Shown piece after piece: positions 41,535 to 50,180 of a stretch of 64,000 nt of DNA (positions are counted from its first letter, which is position 1; every line of letters starts with the position of its first letter). Location: NCBI GenBank assembly GCA_038327685.1, contig JBBQLH010000003.1:1-64000 (forward strand), given 5' to 3'. A program made the position numbers and the translations under genes. The notes under the pieces are model-generated. The model was not told the origin of the DNA and ran no database searches. It worked only from the letters and a program-made list of their open reading frames with translations. The stretch comes from DASQFQ01 sp038327685. Lineage in GTDB: Bacteria; Actinomycetota; Thermoleophilia; Solirubrobacterales; Solirubrobacteraceae.

Positions 41535-41912
41535 ATGCCAATCAGGGCGCTCGTCCTCAGCCTGTTCCTCCTGCTCCTCTGCGCCGCGCCCGCGAGCGCG
41601 ACGATCGTGCCCGGCAAGGGCATGGCCGGCGTCCGGCTCGGCCAGTGCCAGGAGCGGGTGATCCAGATCCTCGGCTTCCCCGACCGGACGTTCGGCACGC
41701 ACGACTTCGCCGGCATCAAGTCGAGCTACTACTACAACGCGGAGGCGCTCAAGCTCGAGTTCCGGACCGGCCCGGGCCGGTGCCTGGTCCTGAGCTCGAT
41801 CCGCACGCGAGGCGCCGAGGAGCGCAGGAAGGAGGGCGTCGGCAAGGGCACGACGCGCACGGCGCTGCGGGCCAAGCGTCCGCGTCGGGATCGTCATCGA
41901 TTAGATGATTGA
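41535..41912 (+). CDS. Short exported protein, C-terminally shortened paralogue
   Basis: 125 residues with signal peptide MPIRALVLSLFLLLLCAAPASA, then ATIVPGKGMAGVRLGQCQER. The mature part matches the protein at 44500-44982 (ATIVPGRGMAGVRVDDCAAK) through EGVGKGT near residue 105. There the paralogue continues for ~50 more residues with two cysteines and a conserved tail, while this one ends in a basic stretch AKRPRRDRHRLDD. The loss is next to palindromic repeat copy 3, 45 bases downstream. Function is unknown; both are probably secreted. Confidence 0.65.
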   Translation: MPIRALVLSLFLLLLCAAPASATIVPGKGMAGVRLGQCQERVIQILGFPDRTFGTHDFAGIKSSYYYNAEALKLEFRTGPGRCLVLSSIRTRGAEERRKEGVGKGTTRTALRAKRPRRDRHRLDD

Positions 41913-41957
41913 TCCCACGGCCCGCGCAGGGCGCGAACGTGGATCGTGGATGCCCAG

Positions 41958-42106
41958 CGAACGCCAACGGCGGCTGGGCAGGAGTGGGTGCGGCGCGGCC
42001 GGGGTGGCGACGAGTGTCGTCTCTGCCCCCTCCTGGGTGGTCGAGACGACATTCGTCGCCTCGCGGCGGCTCGCTCCCGCTCCTACCCAGCCGCGGTTGA
42101 CGTTCG
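41958..42106. repeat. Palindromic repeat copy 3 (full-length form)
   Basis: This is the longest copy: ~149 bp, nearly symmetric about base 42032. Outer ends are CGAACGCCAAC (41958-41968) and GTTGACGTTCG (42096-42106). Inner parts are GGCTGGGCAGGAGTGGG (41972-41988) with CGCTCCCGCTCCTACCCAGC on the other side. The core is CGACGAGTGTCGTCTC (42008-42023) with GAGACGACATTCGTCG (42043-42058). The whole could fold into one ~65-bp hairpin. It fills the gap between the shortened secreted protein and tag; nothing else is seen there. Confidence 0.85.
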
Positions 42107-42132
42107 ACAGCTCCGCGGGGTCGTGGAATCAG

Positions 42133-42726
42133 TCATCCAGCGCGCTCCCGCTCGGTGGGCTCGCGCGCGTCGCAGCCCTCGATGTGGTCGTTGACCAGCC
42201 CCATCGCCTGCATGAACGCGTAGACCGTCGTCGGGCCGACGAAGCGCCAGCCTCGGCGCTTGAGCTCCTTGGCCAGCGCGCGCGACTCCGCCGTCTCGCT
42301 CGGGCGGCTCGGGTCCCTCGCGGCGCCGGGCTCGTAGCACCAGACGAAGGCCGCGATCGAGCCCTCCGCCTCGACGAGCTCGATGGCGCGCTGCGCGTTG
42401 TTGATCGTCGCCTCGATCTTGCCGCGATGGCGGATGATCGCGGCATCGCCCAGCAGGCGCTCGACGTCGGCGGCGCCGAAGCGGGCGACCTGCTCGAAGT
42501 CGAAGCCGGCGAAGGCGCTGCGGAACGCCTCGCGCTTGCGCAGGATCGTCAGCCACGAGAGCCCGGACTGGAAGCCCTCGAGGCACAGCTTCTCGAACAG
42601 GCGCCGGTCGTCGGTCACGGGCCGGCCCCATTCCGTGTCGTGGTAGGGGCGGTACTCGGGCGCCGAGTCGCCCCACGCGCAACGCACGACGCCGTCGTCG
42701 CCGCGGACCAGGCCCTCTCCGGGCAT
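42133..42726 (-). CDS. tag: 3-methyladenine DNA glycosylase I
   Basis: 197 residues. CAWGDSAPEYRPYHDTEWGR at the N-terminus includes the zinc-binding Cys and the conserved WG...YHDTEWG block; the HhH-like core is FEKLCLEGFQSGLSWLTILR with the catalytic-pocket glutamate. Later zinc-site residues are H (GLVNDHIEGC) and C. It removes 3-methyladenine from alkylated DNA. ATG 42726 overlaps the hydrolase stop by one base, so the two genes are co-transcribed. Confidence 0.94.
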   Translation of the reverse strand: MPGEGLVRGDDGVVRCAWGDSAPEYRPYHDTEWGRPVTDDRRLFEKLCLEGFQSGLSWLTILRKREAFRSAFAGFDFEQVARFGAADVERLLGDAAIIRHRGKIEATINNAQRAIELVEAEGSIAAFVWCYEPGAARDPSRPSETAESRALAKELKRRGWRFVGPTTVYAFMQAMGLVNDHIEGCDAREPTERERAG

Positions 42727-43580
42727 CAGGTCGTGGTTGCGGCGCGCGGGTCGCGCACGGCGTCGAGCGCCCTGCGCAACTGCGCGTTGAACTCGTCGGC
42801 GCGCGTGATCACGGAGGTGTGGTCGCCGCGGACCTCGAACACCGGCGCGCTCATCGCCGCTGCGAGCGCGCGCTGCTTGGCCGGCGGGACGGCGGTGTCC
42901 TCGATCGTCACGATCACCGCGCCGGGCGCGTCGAGACCGGCGATCCACGCGCGCGAGTTGTAGCGGCCGAGCTCGCGGCCCGCCTCGGCGATGTCAACCG
43001 AGTTGCCACGGCTGAGCTCCGCCGCCGTCCAGGTCGTGATCTGCGACTCCGGAAGGCCGCCGGCACGCAGGCCGCGCTGCCAGAACGACTCGGGCGCGAG
43101 GCCCATCGCGAGCCGCAGGGCCGCCATCGTGCGCCAGAACGTGCGCATCCGCCGGCCGCTCCAGTCCATCGCGGTGGCGCCGAGCACGACGCCGGTCACC
43201 CACTCCGGATGGTCGCGGGCGAGCAGCGAGGCGATCGGCCCGCCCATCGAGTAGCCGACTGCCAGCACGGGCGGGATCTGGAGCTGCGCGATCAGCCCCG
43301 CGACGTCGGCGGCGCAGTCGCGCAGCGAGAACGGCTCCGGCGAGCGCAGCCCGCGGCCGTGGCCGCGGTGGTCCACGGCCAGCACGCGGTAGCCCGCGTC
43401 GGCCAGCGGCTCGTACGCGCAGTACCAGTTGAGGTCGGCGGAGAACATCCAGCCGTGCAACAGCAGCACGGGGGGACCGTCGCCGCCGCTGTCGCGCAGG
43501 AACATCTCGCCGCGGCCGGGCACGTGCACGACGCAGCCGCTCGGCAGCGGGACGGGCGGCTCGGGGGCCCAGCGAGGCAT
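42726..43580 (-). CDS. Alpha/beta-hydrolase
   Basis: 284 residues. LLLHGWMFSADLNW is the oxyanion loop, VLAVDHRGHGRG follows, AVGYSMGGPIASLLA is the nucleophile elbow (Ser), the acid is likely D in IEDTAVPPAKQ, and the histidine is in RGDHTSVIT. All catalytic residues are present. The substrate is unknown; the acyl-ester hydrolase branch is likely. It is the first gene of the pair with tag, and divergent from nudC with 24 bases between. Confidence 0.85.
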   Translation of the reverse strand: MPRWAPEPPVPLPSGCVVHVPGRGEMFLRDSGGDGPPVLLLHGWMFSADLNWYCAYEPLADAGYRVLAVDHRGHGRGLRSPEPFSLRDCAADVAGLIAQLQIPPVLAVGYSMGGPIASLLARDHPEWVTGVVLGATAMDWSGRRMRTFWRTMAALRLAMGLAPESFWQRGLRAGGLPESQITTWTAAELSRGNSVDIAEAGRELGRYNSRAWIAGLDAPGAVIVTIEDTAVPPAKQRALAAAMSAPVFEVRGDHTSVITRADEFNAQLRRALDAVRDPRAATTT

Positions 43581-43604
43581 CGCGGCAGGGTACCGTCAGG
43601 CGTC

Positions 43605-44489
43605 GTGGCTACGCCCAACACCTTCGAGGGCGCACGCCTGGACCGCGAGACCATGCGGCGCCGGGACGCGGCCTGGGTGGCCGAGCGGCTCGACGATCCG
43701 ACCAGCCGCGCCGTGGTCCTCGCCGAGACGGCGGTGCTCGTGGACGGCGAGCGGCTCGCGCTGGTCGAGCTGCCGGGGCTGCTTGTACGCGGGGCCGAGC
43801 CGCTGCTGCTCGGCGTCCAGGACGAGCGGGCGCTGTTCGCCGTCGATGCCGAGCCGCTCGACGCCGCGGCGCTCGCGCCCGCCGAGCTCGTGTCGGTCCG
43901 CGACATCGCGCCGCGGCTCGCCCAGGACGACGGCGGCCTGATCGCCTACGCGGCCGCATTGCTCAACTGGCATCGCCGCCACGGCTTCTGCAGCGTGTGC
44001 GGGACGCCGAGCCGGATCGAGGAGGCGGGCCTGTTGCGCCGCTGCCCGGCGTGCGGCGCCGAGCATCACCCGCGCACCGATCCGGTCGTGATCATGCTCG
44101 TCGTCGACGAGGAGCGCGACCGCGTGCTGCTCGGCCGCCAGCCGAGCTGGCCGCCCGGCCGCTACTCCGCGCTGGCGGGGTTCGTCGAGCCGGGCGAGAG
44201 CCTCGAGGACGCGGTCGCCCGCGAGGTGCTCGAGGAGGCGGGCGTGGAGGTGACCGGCGCGCGTTATGACTCCTCGCAGCCGTGGCCGTTCCCGAGCTCG
44301 CTGATGCTGGGGTTCACGGCCGCGTACGTGAGCGGCGCGGCGGTGGCGAGCGACGGGGAGCTCGAAGAGGCGCGCTGGTTCTCGCGCGCGGAGCTCGAGG
44401 AGGCCGCCGCGGGCGGCGGCGAGATGCGCCTGCCGCCGCCGATCGCGATCGCGCGCACGCTGCTCGACGCCTGGCTCGAGCGGCGCTAA
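43605..44489 (+). CDS. nudC: NADH pyrophosphatase/NAD-cap hydrolase (NudC)
   Basis: 294 residues. The central zinc ribbon uses C-x2-C...C-x2-C (FCSVCGTPSR...LRRCPACGAEH). The Nudix box is GFVEPGESLEDAVAREVLEE AG in reading order, with the NADH-type motif SSQPWPFPSSLM after it. These three together identify NudC, which cleaves NADH to NMNH and AMP and removes NAD caps from RNA. GTG 43605 starts MATPNTFEGARLDRE; the longer upstream frame shadows the opposite hydrolase. Confidence 0.94.
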   Translation: MATPNTFEGARLDRETMRRRDAAWVAERLDDPTSRAVVLAETAVLVDGERLALVELPGLLVRGAEPLLLGVQDERALFAVDAEPLDAAALAPAELVSVRDIAPRLAQDDGGLIAYAAALLNWHRRHGFCSVCGTPSRIEEAGLLRRCPACGAEHHPRTDPVVIMLVVDEERDRVLLGRQPSWPPGRYSALAGFVEPGESLEDAVAREVLEEAGVEVTGARYDSSQPWPFPSSLMLGFTAAYVSGAAVASDGELEEARWFSRAELEEAAAGGGEMRLPPPIAIARTLLDAWLERR

Positions 44490-44499
44490 CCTCGCCGCC

Positions 44500-44982
44500 A
44501 TGACGCGCGCCGTGCTGATCGCCGTTGCCCTGCTGGCGCTCTCCGCGGCGCCGGCGAGCGCGACGATCGTGCCCGGCAGGGGGATGGCCGGCGTGAGGGT
44601 GGACGACTGCGCCGCCAAGGTGCGGTCCAAGCTGGGGCAGCCAGACCGCACCGACCGGAGCGACGACTTCGCCGGTCCCGTGATCACCATGGTCTACCGC
44701 GGCCGTGGGCTGCGGTTGACGTTCCATTTCACCGGCAGCTGCCAGGCGCTGACGGCGATCTCGACCTCGAAGGGCCAGGAGCGGACGGCCGAGGGCGTCG
44801 GCAAGGGCACGCAGCTGCGGACACTGCGCGCGAGCCTGCCCGGCGAGCACTGCATTCGCTCGCATGGTCGCATTGGGTCGTGCCACCTGGGAGCGTTCCG
44901 GCCGGGCCGGATCGTCACCGACTTCCGGATCGACTCCAAGCGGCGTGTGAGCAGCGCGCTCGTCGGTCGCGTGCTCGACTAA
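44500..44982 (+). CDS. Exported protein, full-length paralogue of 41535
   Basis: 160 residues. Signal peptide MTRAVLIAVALLALSAAPASA, then a mature domain with cysteines at DDCAAK, GSCQAL, EHCIRS and GSCHLG, probably two disulfides. The mature start ATIVPGRGMAGV and the block EGVGKGTQLRTLRA are shared with the shortened copy 3 kb upstream. It ends DFRIDSKRRVSSALVGRVLD. The family is not recognised beyond this paralogy. It lies 10 bases after nudC and 5 bases before the next gene. Confidence 0.7.
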   Translation: MTRAVLIAVALLALSAAPASATIVPGRGMAGVRVDDCAAKVRSKLGQPDRTDRSDDFAGPVITMVYRGRGLRLTFHFTGSCQALTAISTSKGQERTAEGVGKGTQLRTLRASLPGEHCIRSHGRIGSCHLGAFRPGRIVTDFRIDSKRRVSSALVGRVLD

Positions 44983-44987
44983 GCCGG

Positions 44988-45356
44988 ATGGTCGACGCCG
45001 CCACGCTCCGGGCGTGGTGCCTGGCCCGGCCCGGAGTCACCGAGGAGATGCCGTTCGGCCCGGTCACCACGGTGTTCAAGGTCGAGGGGAAGCTGTTCGT
45101 GCTCAGCCGGCTCGACGCCGAGCCGCTCGAGATCTCGCTCAAGTGCGAGCCCGAGCTGGCGGAGGCGCTGCGGCGCGACCACGCGGCCGTGCGCCCGGGC
45201 TACCACCTCAACAAGCGCCACTGGAACACCGTCCTGTGCGACGGCTCGCTCCCGGACCCGATGATCATCGACATGCTCGAGGACTCCTACGACCTCGTCG
45301 TCAGTGCGATGTCGCGCGCGACGCGCGAGCGGCTCGGGTGGTCGGCGGGCGAATGA
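44988..45356 (+). CDS. MmcQ/YjbR-family protein
   Basis: 122 residues. RAWCLARPGVTEEMPFGPVT, KVEGKLFVLSRL, ISLKCEPELAEALRRD and PGYHLNKRHWNTV are the conserved blocks of the MmcQ/YjbR (CyaY-like fold) family, DNA-binding-protein-like but without known function. ATG 44988 starts VDAATLRAW. The stop overlaps the next truncated gene as ATGA, suggesting that the two once formed an operon. Confidence 0.85.
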   Translation: MVDAATLRAWCLARPGVTEEMPFGPVTTVFKVEGKLFVLSRLDAEPLEISLKCEPELAEALRRDHAAVRPGYHLNKRHWNTVLCDGSLPDPMIIDMLEDSYDLVVSAMSRATRERLGWSAGE

Positions 45357-45613
45357 GCGCCTGGACCGCGCGGGACGTGCCCGACCAGGACGGCCGCAGC
45401 GTCGTCGTGACGGGCGTCAACAGCGGGATCGGCTTCCAGGCCGCGCGCATGCTCGCCGAGCGTGGGGCCGACGTGGTCCTCGCAGTGCGTGACATAACGC
45501 GCGGCGAAGCGGCGGCAGGGAGGATCGGCGGCGCGGTGGAGGTGCGCCGGCTCGACCTCGCGACCTCGCCTCGGTGCGCGTACGACTTCAGCGACCCCGC
45601 GAGAACGGGCTGA
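45353..45613 (+). pseudogene. Truncated short-chain dehydrogenase/reductase
   Basis: The ATGA overlap with the YjbR gene starts a normal SDR N-terminus: SVVVTGVNSGIGFQAARMLA (TGxxxGIG cofactor site) and RGADVVLAVRDITRGEAAA. At ~45560 LDLAT-SPRC replaces the usual LDLADLASVR, as if one base were lost. The rest of the ~280-residue enzyme, including YxxxK, is absent. The frame then runs into the convergent DUF427 gene. This is a remnant formed by deletion. Confidence 0.75.
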
Positions 45614-46391
45614 CGGGCCGCTCCTGGAGCTCGCCGTCGAGCTCGATGTCCACGAACTCGTTGTAGAACGCGATCCGGTCGCGGATCGGCTCGACCTCGC
45701 GCGCGGGCTCGGCGTAGGTCCAGGCGATGTCGTCGTGCTCGCCCGAGGAGAAGGTCGAGGCGTGGCCCTTGTAGGCGCAGGTGGTGCGCGTCTCGCTCGC
45801 CTGCAGCAGGTCCATGTTCACGTCCTCGCGCGGGAGGTACCAGCGCGTCGGCAGCCCGGTCTCGAACAGCGCGAGCGGCCGATCGGACTCCGCCAGCGTC
45901 ACGTCGTCGAGCGTGACCTTCACGTGGCGCGAGCTGCGGTTGACGTCGAGGCGGTGGAACGGATCGCGCGGGTGGCCGATGACCGGCTCGTCCTCCTCGA
46001 GCCATTCGTCGAGCGCGCCGAAATGAAAGGCGACAAGGCCCTGCAGCCGCTCCATGCCGGCGATCGGCTCGGGGTAGGTCCAGGCCGCCCTCTCGACGTC
46101 GCCGAGCGCGTAGTAGCGGGTGTCGCCCTTCCAGGGGCAGTGCGTCGTGTGCTCCGTCTCCCGCAGCAGGTCCATGTGCACGTCCTCCTGCGGGAAGTAC
46201 CAGACCGGGAGGATCCGGGACTCGTGCAGCATGTGCACGTGCTTCGAGTCGACGACGGTCTCGCCGTCCTTGAGGCCGCGCACGCGACGCGGGATCACGT
46301 CCAGCAGGATCGCGCCCTTGTCGGGCGTCTCGAAGTTGAAGCTACCCGCCGGCACATGGCCGAACGGGCCGGTGCCCATCGTCAGCGACAT
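45588..46391 (-). CDS. DUF427 two-domain protein
   Basis: 267 residues made of two tandem DUF427 units. Unit 1 has VHMLHESRILPVWYFPQEDV, TTHCPWKGDTRYY and AAWTYPEP; unit 2 repeats the plan with TRWYLPREDVNMDLL, TTCAYKGHASTF and IAWTYAEP. Function is unknown; the conserved Cys-Pro/Ala-x-Lys-Gly is invariant in the family. ATG 46391 was chosen; ATG 46379 is a near alternative and the frame upstream has no family similarity. It diverges from the recombinase gene. Confidence 0.85.
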   Translation of the reverse strand: MSLTMGTGPFGHVPAGSFNFETPDKGAILLDVIPRRVRGLKDGETVVDSKHVHMLHESRILPVWYFPQEDVHMDLLRETEHTTHCPWKGDTRYYALGDVERAAWTYPEPIAGMERLQGLVAFHFGALDEWLEEDEPVIGHPRDPFHRLDVNRSSRHVKVTLDDVTLAESDRPLALFETGLPTRWYLPREDVNMDLLQASETRTTCAYKGHASTFSSGEHDDIAWTYAEPAREVEPIRDRIAFYNEFVDIELDGELQERPVSPFSRGR

Positions 46392-46476
46392 ACGCCGGAG
46401 AGTAGCGATCCCTACTGGCCAGAATGACGGTTCTGGAGATTGTGCGGCAGGAGTCCCCGTCCCGCCGCGGAATGCG

Positions 46477-47457
46477 GTGCTCGTGGCCGCGCACCCCATC
46501 TCCCTCGCCCCGGATGACGAGTTCGCCGAGTTGCTCGACGACTTCCTCGCCTCGCAGCTCTCGCCGCTGACGCGCTCGAGCTACGCCGGCGATCTCACGA
46601 TCTTCCTGACCTGGCTGGCCGGCCGCGGCAAGCACCCGCGCGAGGTCAGCCGCCCGGACGTCGACCGCTACCGCAACTGGCTGGCCGAACTGATCGGGCC
46701 CGACGGCCAGCCCGCCGCGAACGGCCGCGCGCGGTACGCGCCGGCGACCATCGCGCGCAAGCTCTCGGCGGTGCGCGCATTTTACAACTATCTGTCAGAA
46801 CGCCGGGTCATCCCCGGCTCGCCCGCGGCAGGCGTCAAGGGCCCGAAGCTGCGGCGCGAGCCACGCGGCCGCGCCATCACCGACGACCAGGTCCGCCGGC
46901 TGCTGGCGGTCGCCACCGAACGTGGCCCCGAGACCGAGGCGATGGTGTGTCTGCTGCTGCTCAACGGGCTGCGCGTGTCGGAGCTCTGCGCGGCCGACAT
47001 CGAGAACCTGCACCGCGAGCCGGGCGGCGGTCACTCGCTCGTCGTGCGCGGCAAGGGCGGCAAGGACGTCGACGTCGCCCTCAACGACCGCACCGAGCGC
47101 GCGGTCCTCAAGACCATCGGCGCGCGCTCTCAGGGCCCGATCTTCCGCCGCCAGGACGGCCGTCGCCTGCGTGCCGGCGCGGCCGCCCCGCGCGTTCCCT
47201 ACAACCGCCAGGCGGTCTACCGGCGGCTCGGCGAGCTCGCGCAGGCGGCCGGTCTGGTCGGCGACGGCGACGACCAGGTCGACGGCGTGAACCCGCATCG
47301 CCTGCGCCACACCTTCGTCACGCTGCTGCTGGACCGCGGCGTGCCGCTCGCCGCCGTCCAGGACGCCGCGCGCCACGCCTCGAGCGACACCACGCGGATG
47401 TACGACCGCTCCCGCGCCGCCTGGCGCGAGCATCCGACACACAAGCTCGATTTCTAG
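46477..47457 (+). CDS. Tyrosine recombinase (XerC/D-like), solitary
   Basis: 326 residues. An N-terminal SAM-like core-binding domain (SPLTRSSYAGDLTIFLTWLA) precedes the catalytic domain with all residues in place: R166 (LNGLRVSEL), K193 (RGKGGKD), H274 and R277 (PHRLRHTF), H300 (ARHASSDT) and Y309 (RMYD). It cuts and rejoins DNA through the tyrosine. The start is uncertain (GTG 46477 or 46483; no Shine-Dalgarno). No other phage or transposon genes, att duplications or tRNA adjoin, so it may be a chromosome-dimer recombinase or a stranded integrase. Confidence 0.88.
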   Translation: MLVAAHPISLAPDDEFAELLDDFLASQLSPLTRSSYAGDLTIFLTWLAGRGKHPREVSRPDVDRYRNWLAELIGPDGQPAANGRARYAPATIARKLSAVRAFYNYLSERRVIPGSPAAGVKGPKLRREPRGRAITDDQVRRLLAVATERGPETEAMVCLLLLNGLRVSELCAADIENLHREPGGGHSLVVRGKGGKDVDVALNDRTERAVLKTIGARSQGPIFRRQDGRRLRAGAAAPRVPYNRQAVYRRLGELAQAAGLVGDGDDQVDGVNPHRLRHTFVTLLLDRGVPLAAVQDAARHASSDTTRMYDRSRAAWREHPTHKLDF

Positions 47458-47675
47458 TCCCACCGCTACCCTGTGTGGTTCGGCGGATCGCCCACTCGGC
47501 CGCGGAGCGCTGTATGGCTCCAGCCGTGGCAACGCGCCGGCCCTCGTGGCCGGCGGCCTGTCCAGGTGGCTGGGAGTGTCATGCCGCCCAGGCAAGACAC
47601 AATTCAGTCCTGGGACGTCGGAGTTCAGTGGTGATCCATGACCGGGCATGAAGGCTCCGCTCTGCGGGGCTTTTG
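47458..47675 (+). ncRNA. Folded non-coding stretch ending in an intrinsic terminator
   Basis: The 167 bases after the recombinase, running on to 47675, have several pairings. GCCGGCC/GGCCGGC (47536-47554) is a perfect 7-bp hairpin. CTGGG (47570-47574) can pair with CCCAG (47587-47591), and GTGTC (47576-47580) with GACAC (47596-47600). Alternatively CCCAGG (47587-47592) pairs with CCTGGG (47609-47614). A terminator follows at 47653-47674. Mutually exclusive stems followed by a terminator are typical of a regulatory RNA or a 3' UTR. No known RNA family is recognised and no downstream + strand gene would be controlled. Confidence 0.3.
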
Positions 47676-48866
47676 TGCGTCTGGTCCCGCCAGGCGGCGG
47701 TCGGTCTCGGTCGGCGGCAGCGTCAGCGCGATCAGCAATGCGGGCAGCGGGATCAGGGCGATCGTCCACAACGTCGTCGTGAGGCTCGTGTGGTCCGCGA
47801 GCGCGCCGAGGGCCGCCGCCGCGAGGCCGCCGGCGCCGATCGCGGCGCCCATCGTGACGCCCGAGGCGAGGCCGAGGCGATTCGGCAGGTACTCCTGACC
47901 CATGACGATCGTGACGCTGAAATTGGAGATCGTGAAGAACCCGATCGCGAGCAGGAGCACCGTCGCAGGCCAGCGACCCACGAGCAGGAACGCGACGAGC
48001 AGCGGTGACAGGGCGCCCATCGACGCGACCAGGATCACTCGGTGCCCCAGGCGGTCCATGAGCCGGCCGCCGACGTACGTCCCCACCGCGCCCGCGACCA
48101 GCATCACGCTCAGGGCGCCGTTGCCGAGCGCCTTGCTCGTGCCGAGCTGGACCGCGAAGTAGATCGGCACGAACGCCTGGAGCCCGAAGAACACCGCCGA
48201 GCGCAGCCCGACAATCGACGCGAGGCGCGCGAACGGCCCCCATGCGTCGCTTCTCGGATCCACAGCGAGCCCGTTCTCCATCCGTGGCGCAGCCGCCGGC
48301 GCGTGCTCACGCAGCCGGCCGAGCTCGGCGAGCAGGAGGCCGGCGGCGAGCCAGAGCGGGATCGCCGCCAGCAGCGTCCCCGGCAACCCGAAGGCCAGCA
48401 CCGCAGGCGTCACGAGCAGCGGCCCGAGCGCGAAGCCGGCGTTGCCGCCGAGCGAGAACATGCTCATGCCGCGCCCGCGCTGCGCACGGCTCGCGTAGTT
48501 GGCCCAGCGCGCGGCCTCCGGGTGGAACGCCGCGACGCCGAGGCCGCTCACCATCACCGCCGCGGCCGTCGCCGCGTAGCTCTCCGTCAGCCCGACCACC
48601 GCGAGCCCCGCGCCGCCGAGCGCGAGCCCGGCGGGCATCAGCCACGGCAGCGCGAGCCGGTCCGACGCCAGCCCGAACAGCGGCTGGATGATCGAGGAGC
48701 CGAGGCTCGAGGCCAGCAGCAGCGCGCCCGCGGCGCCGTAGGAGTAGCCGCGCTCGGCGATCAGGAACGGCAGGAGCGCCGGGATCGCGCCCTGCAGGAA
48801 GTCGGCCCACAGGTGCCCCGTCGCGAGCACCCCGAGGCCGCGGCGATCGAAGCGGTCCGAGCTCAC
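47625..48866 (-). CDS. MFS efflux transporter, fosmidomycin-resistance (Fsr) type
   Basis: 413 residues, about 12 membrane segments. GHLWADFLQGAIPALLPFLI, SSLGSSIIQPLFGLASDRLA and SGLGVAAFHPEAARWANYAS are the signature blocks of Fsr-like pumps. GTG 48866 overlaps the DnaJ-gene stop as GTGA. The open frame extends upstream to 49121 as shadow. Fosmidomycin inhibits Dxr, which is encoded at the left edge, but 47 kb separate the two and no functional link is implied. The last ~15 codons cover a hairpin with T-tract on the opposite strand. Confidence 0.88.
   Translation of the reverse strand: MSSDRFDRRGLGVLATGHLWADFLQGAIPALLPFLIAERGYSYGAAGALLLASSLGSSIIQPLFGLASDRLALPWLMPAGLALGGAGLAVVGLTESYAATAAAVMVSGLGVAAFHPEAARWANYASRAQRGRGMSMFSLGGNAGFALGPLLVTPAVLAFGLPGTLLAAIPLWLAAGLLLAELGRLREHAPAAAPRMENGLAVDPRSDAWGPFARLASIVGLRSAVFFGLQAFVPIYFAVQLGTSKALGNGALSVMLVAGAVGTYVGGRLMDRLGHRVILVASMGALSPLLVAFLLVGRWPATVLLLAIGFFTISNFSVTIVMGQEYLPNRLGLASGVTMGAAIGAGGLAAAALGALADHTSLTTTLWTIALIPLPALLIALTLPPTETDRRLAGPDAQKPRRAEPSCPVMDHH
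47653..47674 (+). terminator. Rho-independent terminator
   Basis: GGCTCCGC (47653-47660), a TCT loop and GCGGGGCT (47664-47671) form an 8-bp stem with two wobble pairs, followed by TTTT (47671-47674). It would end plus-strand transcription coming from the recombinase or the folded region before it meets the convergent efflux gene. Confidence 0.6.
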
Positions 48867-49464
48867 GCTGCGCACGCCTGCGCGACCCGGCGGACGATCG
48901 CCTCGGCGGTCTGCGGGCGCAGCTCGGAGAACGTCAGCCGGCGGCCGTCGGTCGTCTCCACGCGGAGGATCGCGACGCGGCGGCGCGGGCGCCGCAGGTG
49001 GTGGTCGACGCTCGCGATCCGCGCGAAGCGCACGAAGTCCACGCGGCGGTTCACCACGTCGTCGAGCAGCCACAGCAGGCGGCGGTCGGTGACCACGAGC
49101 AGCGCCCGCGCGCTCGCCCACGTGGCGGTCGGCGTGACGTAGTGGACGGCCTCACCCTCCTCGAGCGCCTCGAGCAGCTCGCGGCCCAGCGCCCGCCGGA
49201 CGGCCGGCGCGAGCCATGACCCGCGGCCGCGCACCGGCGCCGGTGCGGTCGCGCGCTCCCGAGCGCGCGGCCCGGACACCGGACTCCAGCCGGCGCGCAG
49301 CAGGTCGTAGGCGGCGTTGACCTGGGCCATCCGCCGCTCGGACTCCGCGCCCCCGTTGCGGTCCGGGTGCCAGCGCTTGGCCTGCTCGCGGTAGGCCGCG
49401 GTGAGCTGCGCCGGGGCCGCGTCCGGGCCGACGCCGAGGATCGCGTAGGGGTCGTCCATCACCG

Positions 49465-49468
<4 letters not shown>
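48863..49468 (-). CDS. J-domain protein with C-terminal PH-like domain
   Basis: 201 residues. The J domain fills ~5-65: DPYAILGVGPDAAPAQLTAA, then the HPD motif in KRWHPDRNGG, so it can stimulate a DnaK-type ATPase. The C-terminal half (AVHYVTPTATWASARALLVV, TDRRLLWLLDDVVNRRVDFV) resembles bacterial PH-like domains that bind membranes or peptides. It lacks the G/F and zinc regions, hence is a class C J-protein. GTG 49468 overlaps the upstream SDR stop; ATG 49459 and 49471 are alternatives. Confidence 0.8.
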
Positions 49469-50148
<680 letters not shown>

Positions 50149-50180
50149 GCGCAGACATTCAAGCGCGCGATACTCCGATC

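Noticed and set aside
46477..47457. Integrase of a prophage or genomic island
   Set aside because: No tRNA, direct-repeat attachment sites, capsid, portal, excisionase or relaxase genes on either side; composition like the neighbours.
47625..48866. Functional link between the Fsr-type pump and dxr (fosmidomycin target)
   Set aside because: They are 47 kb apart, and the Fsr family exports many compounds; co-occurrence in one window is weak evidence.
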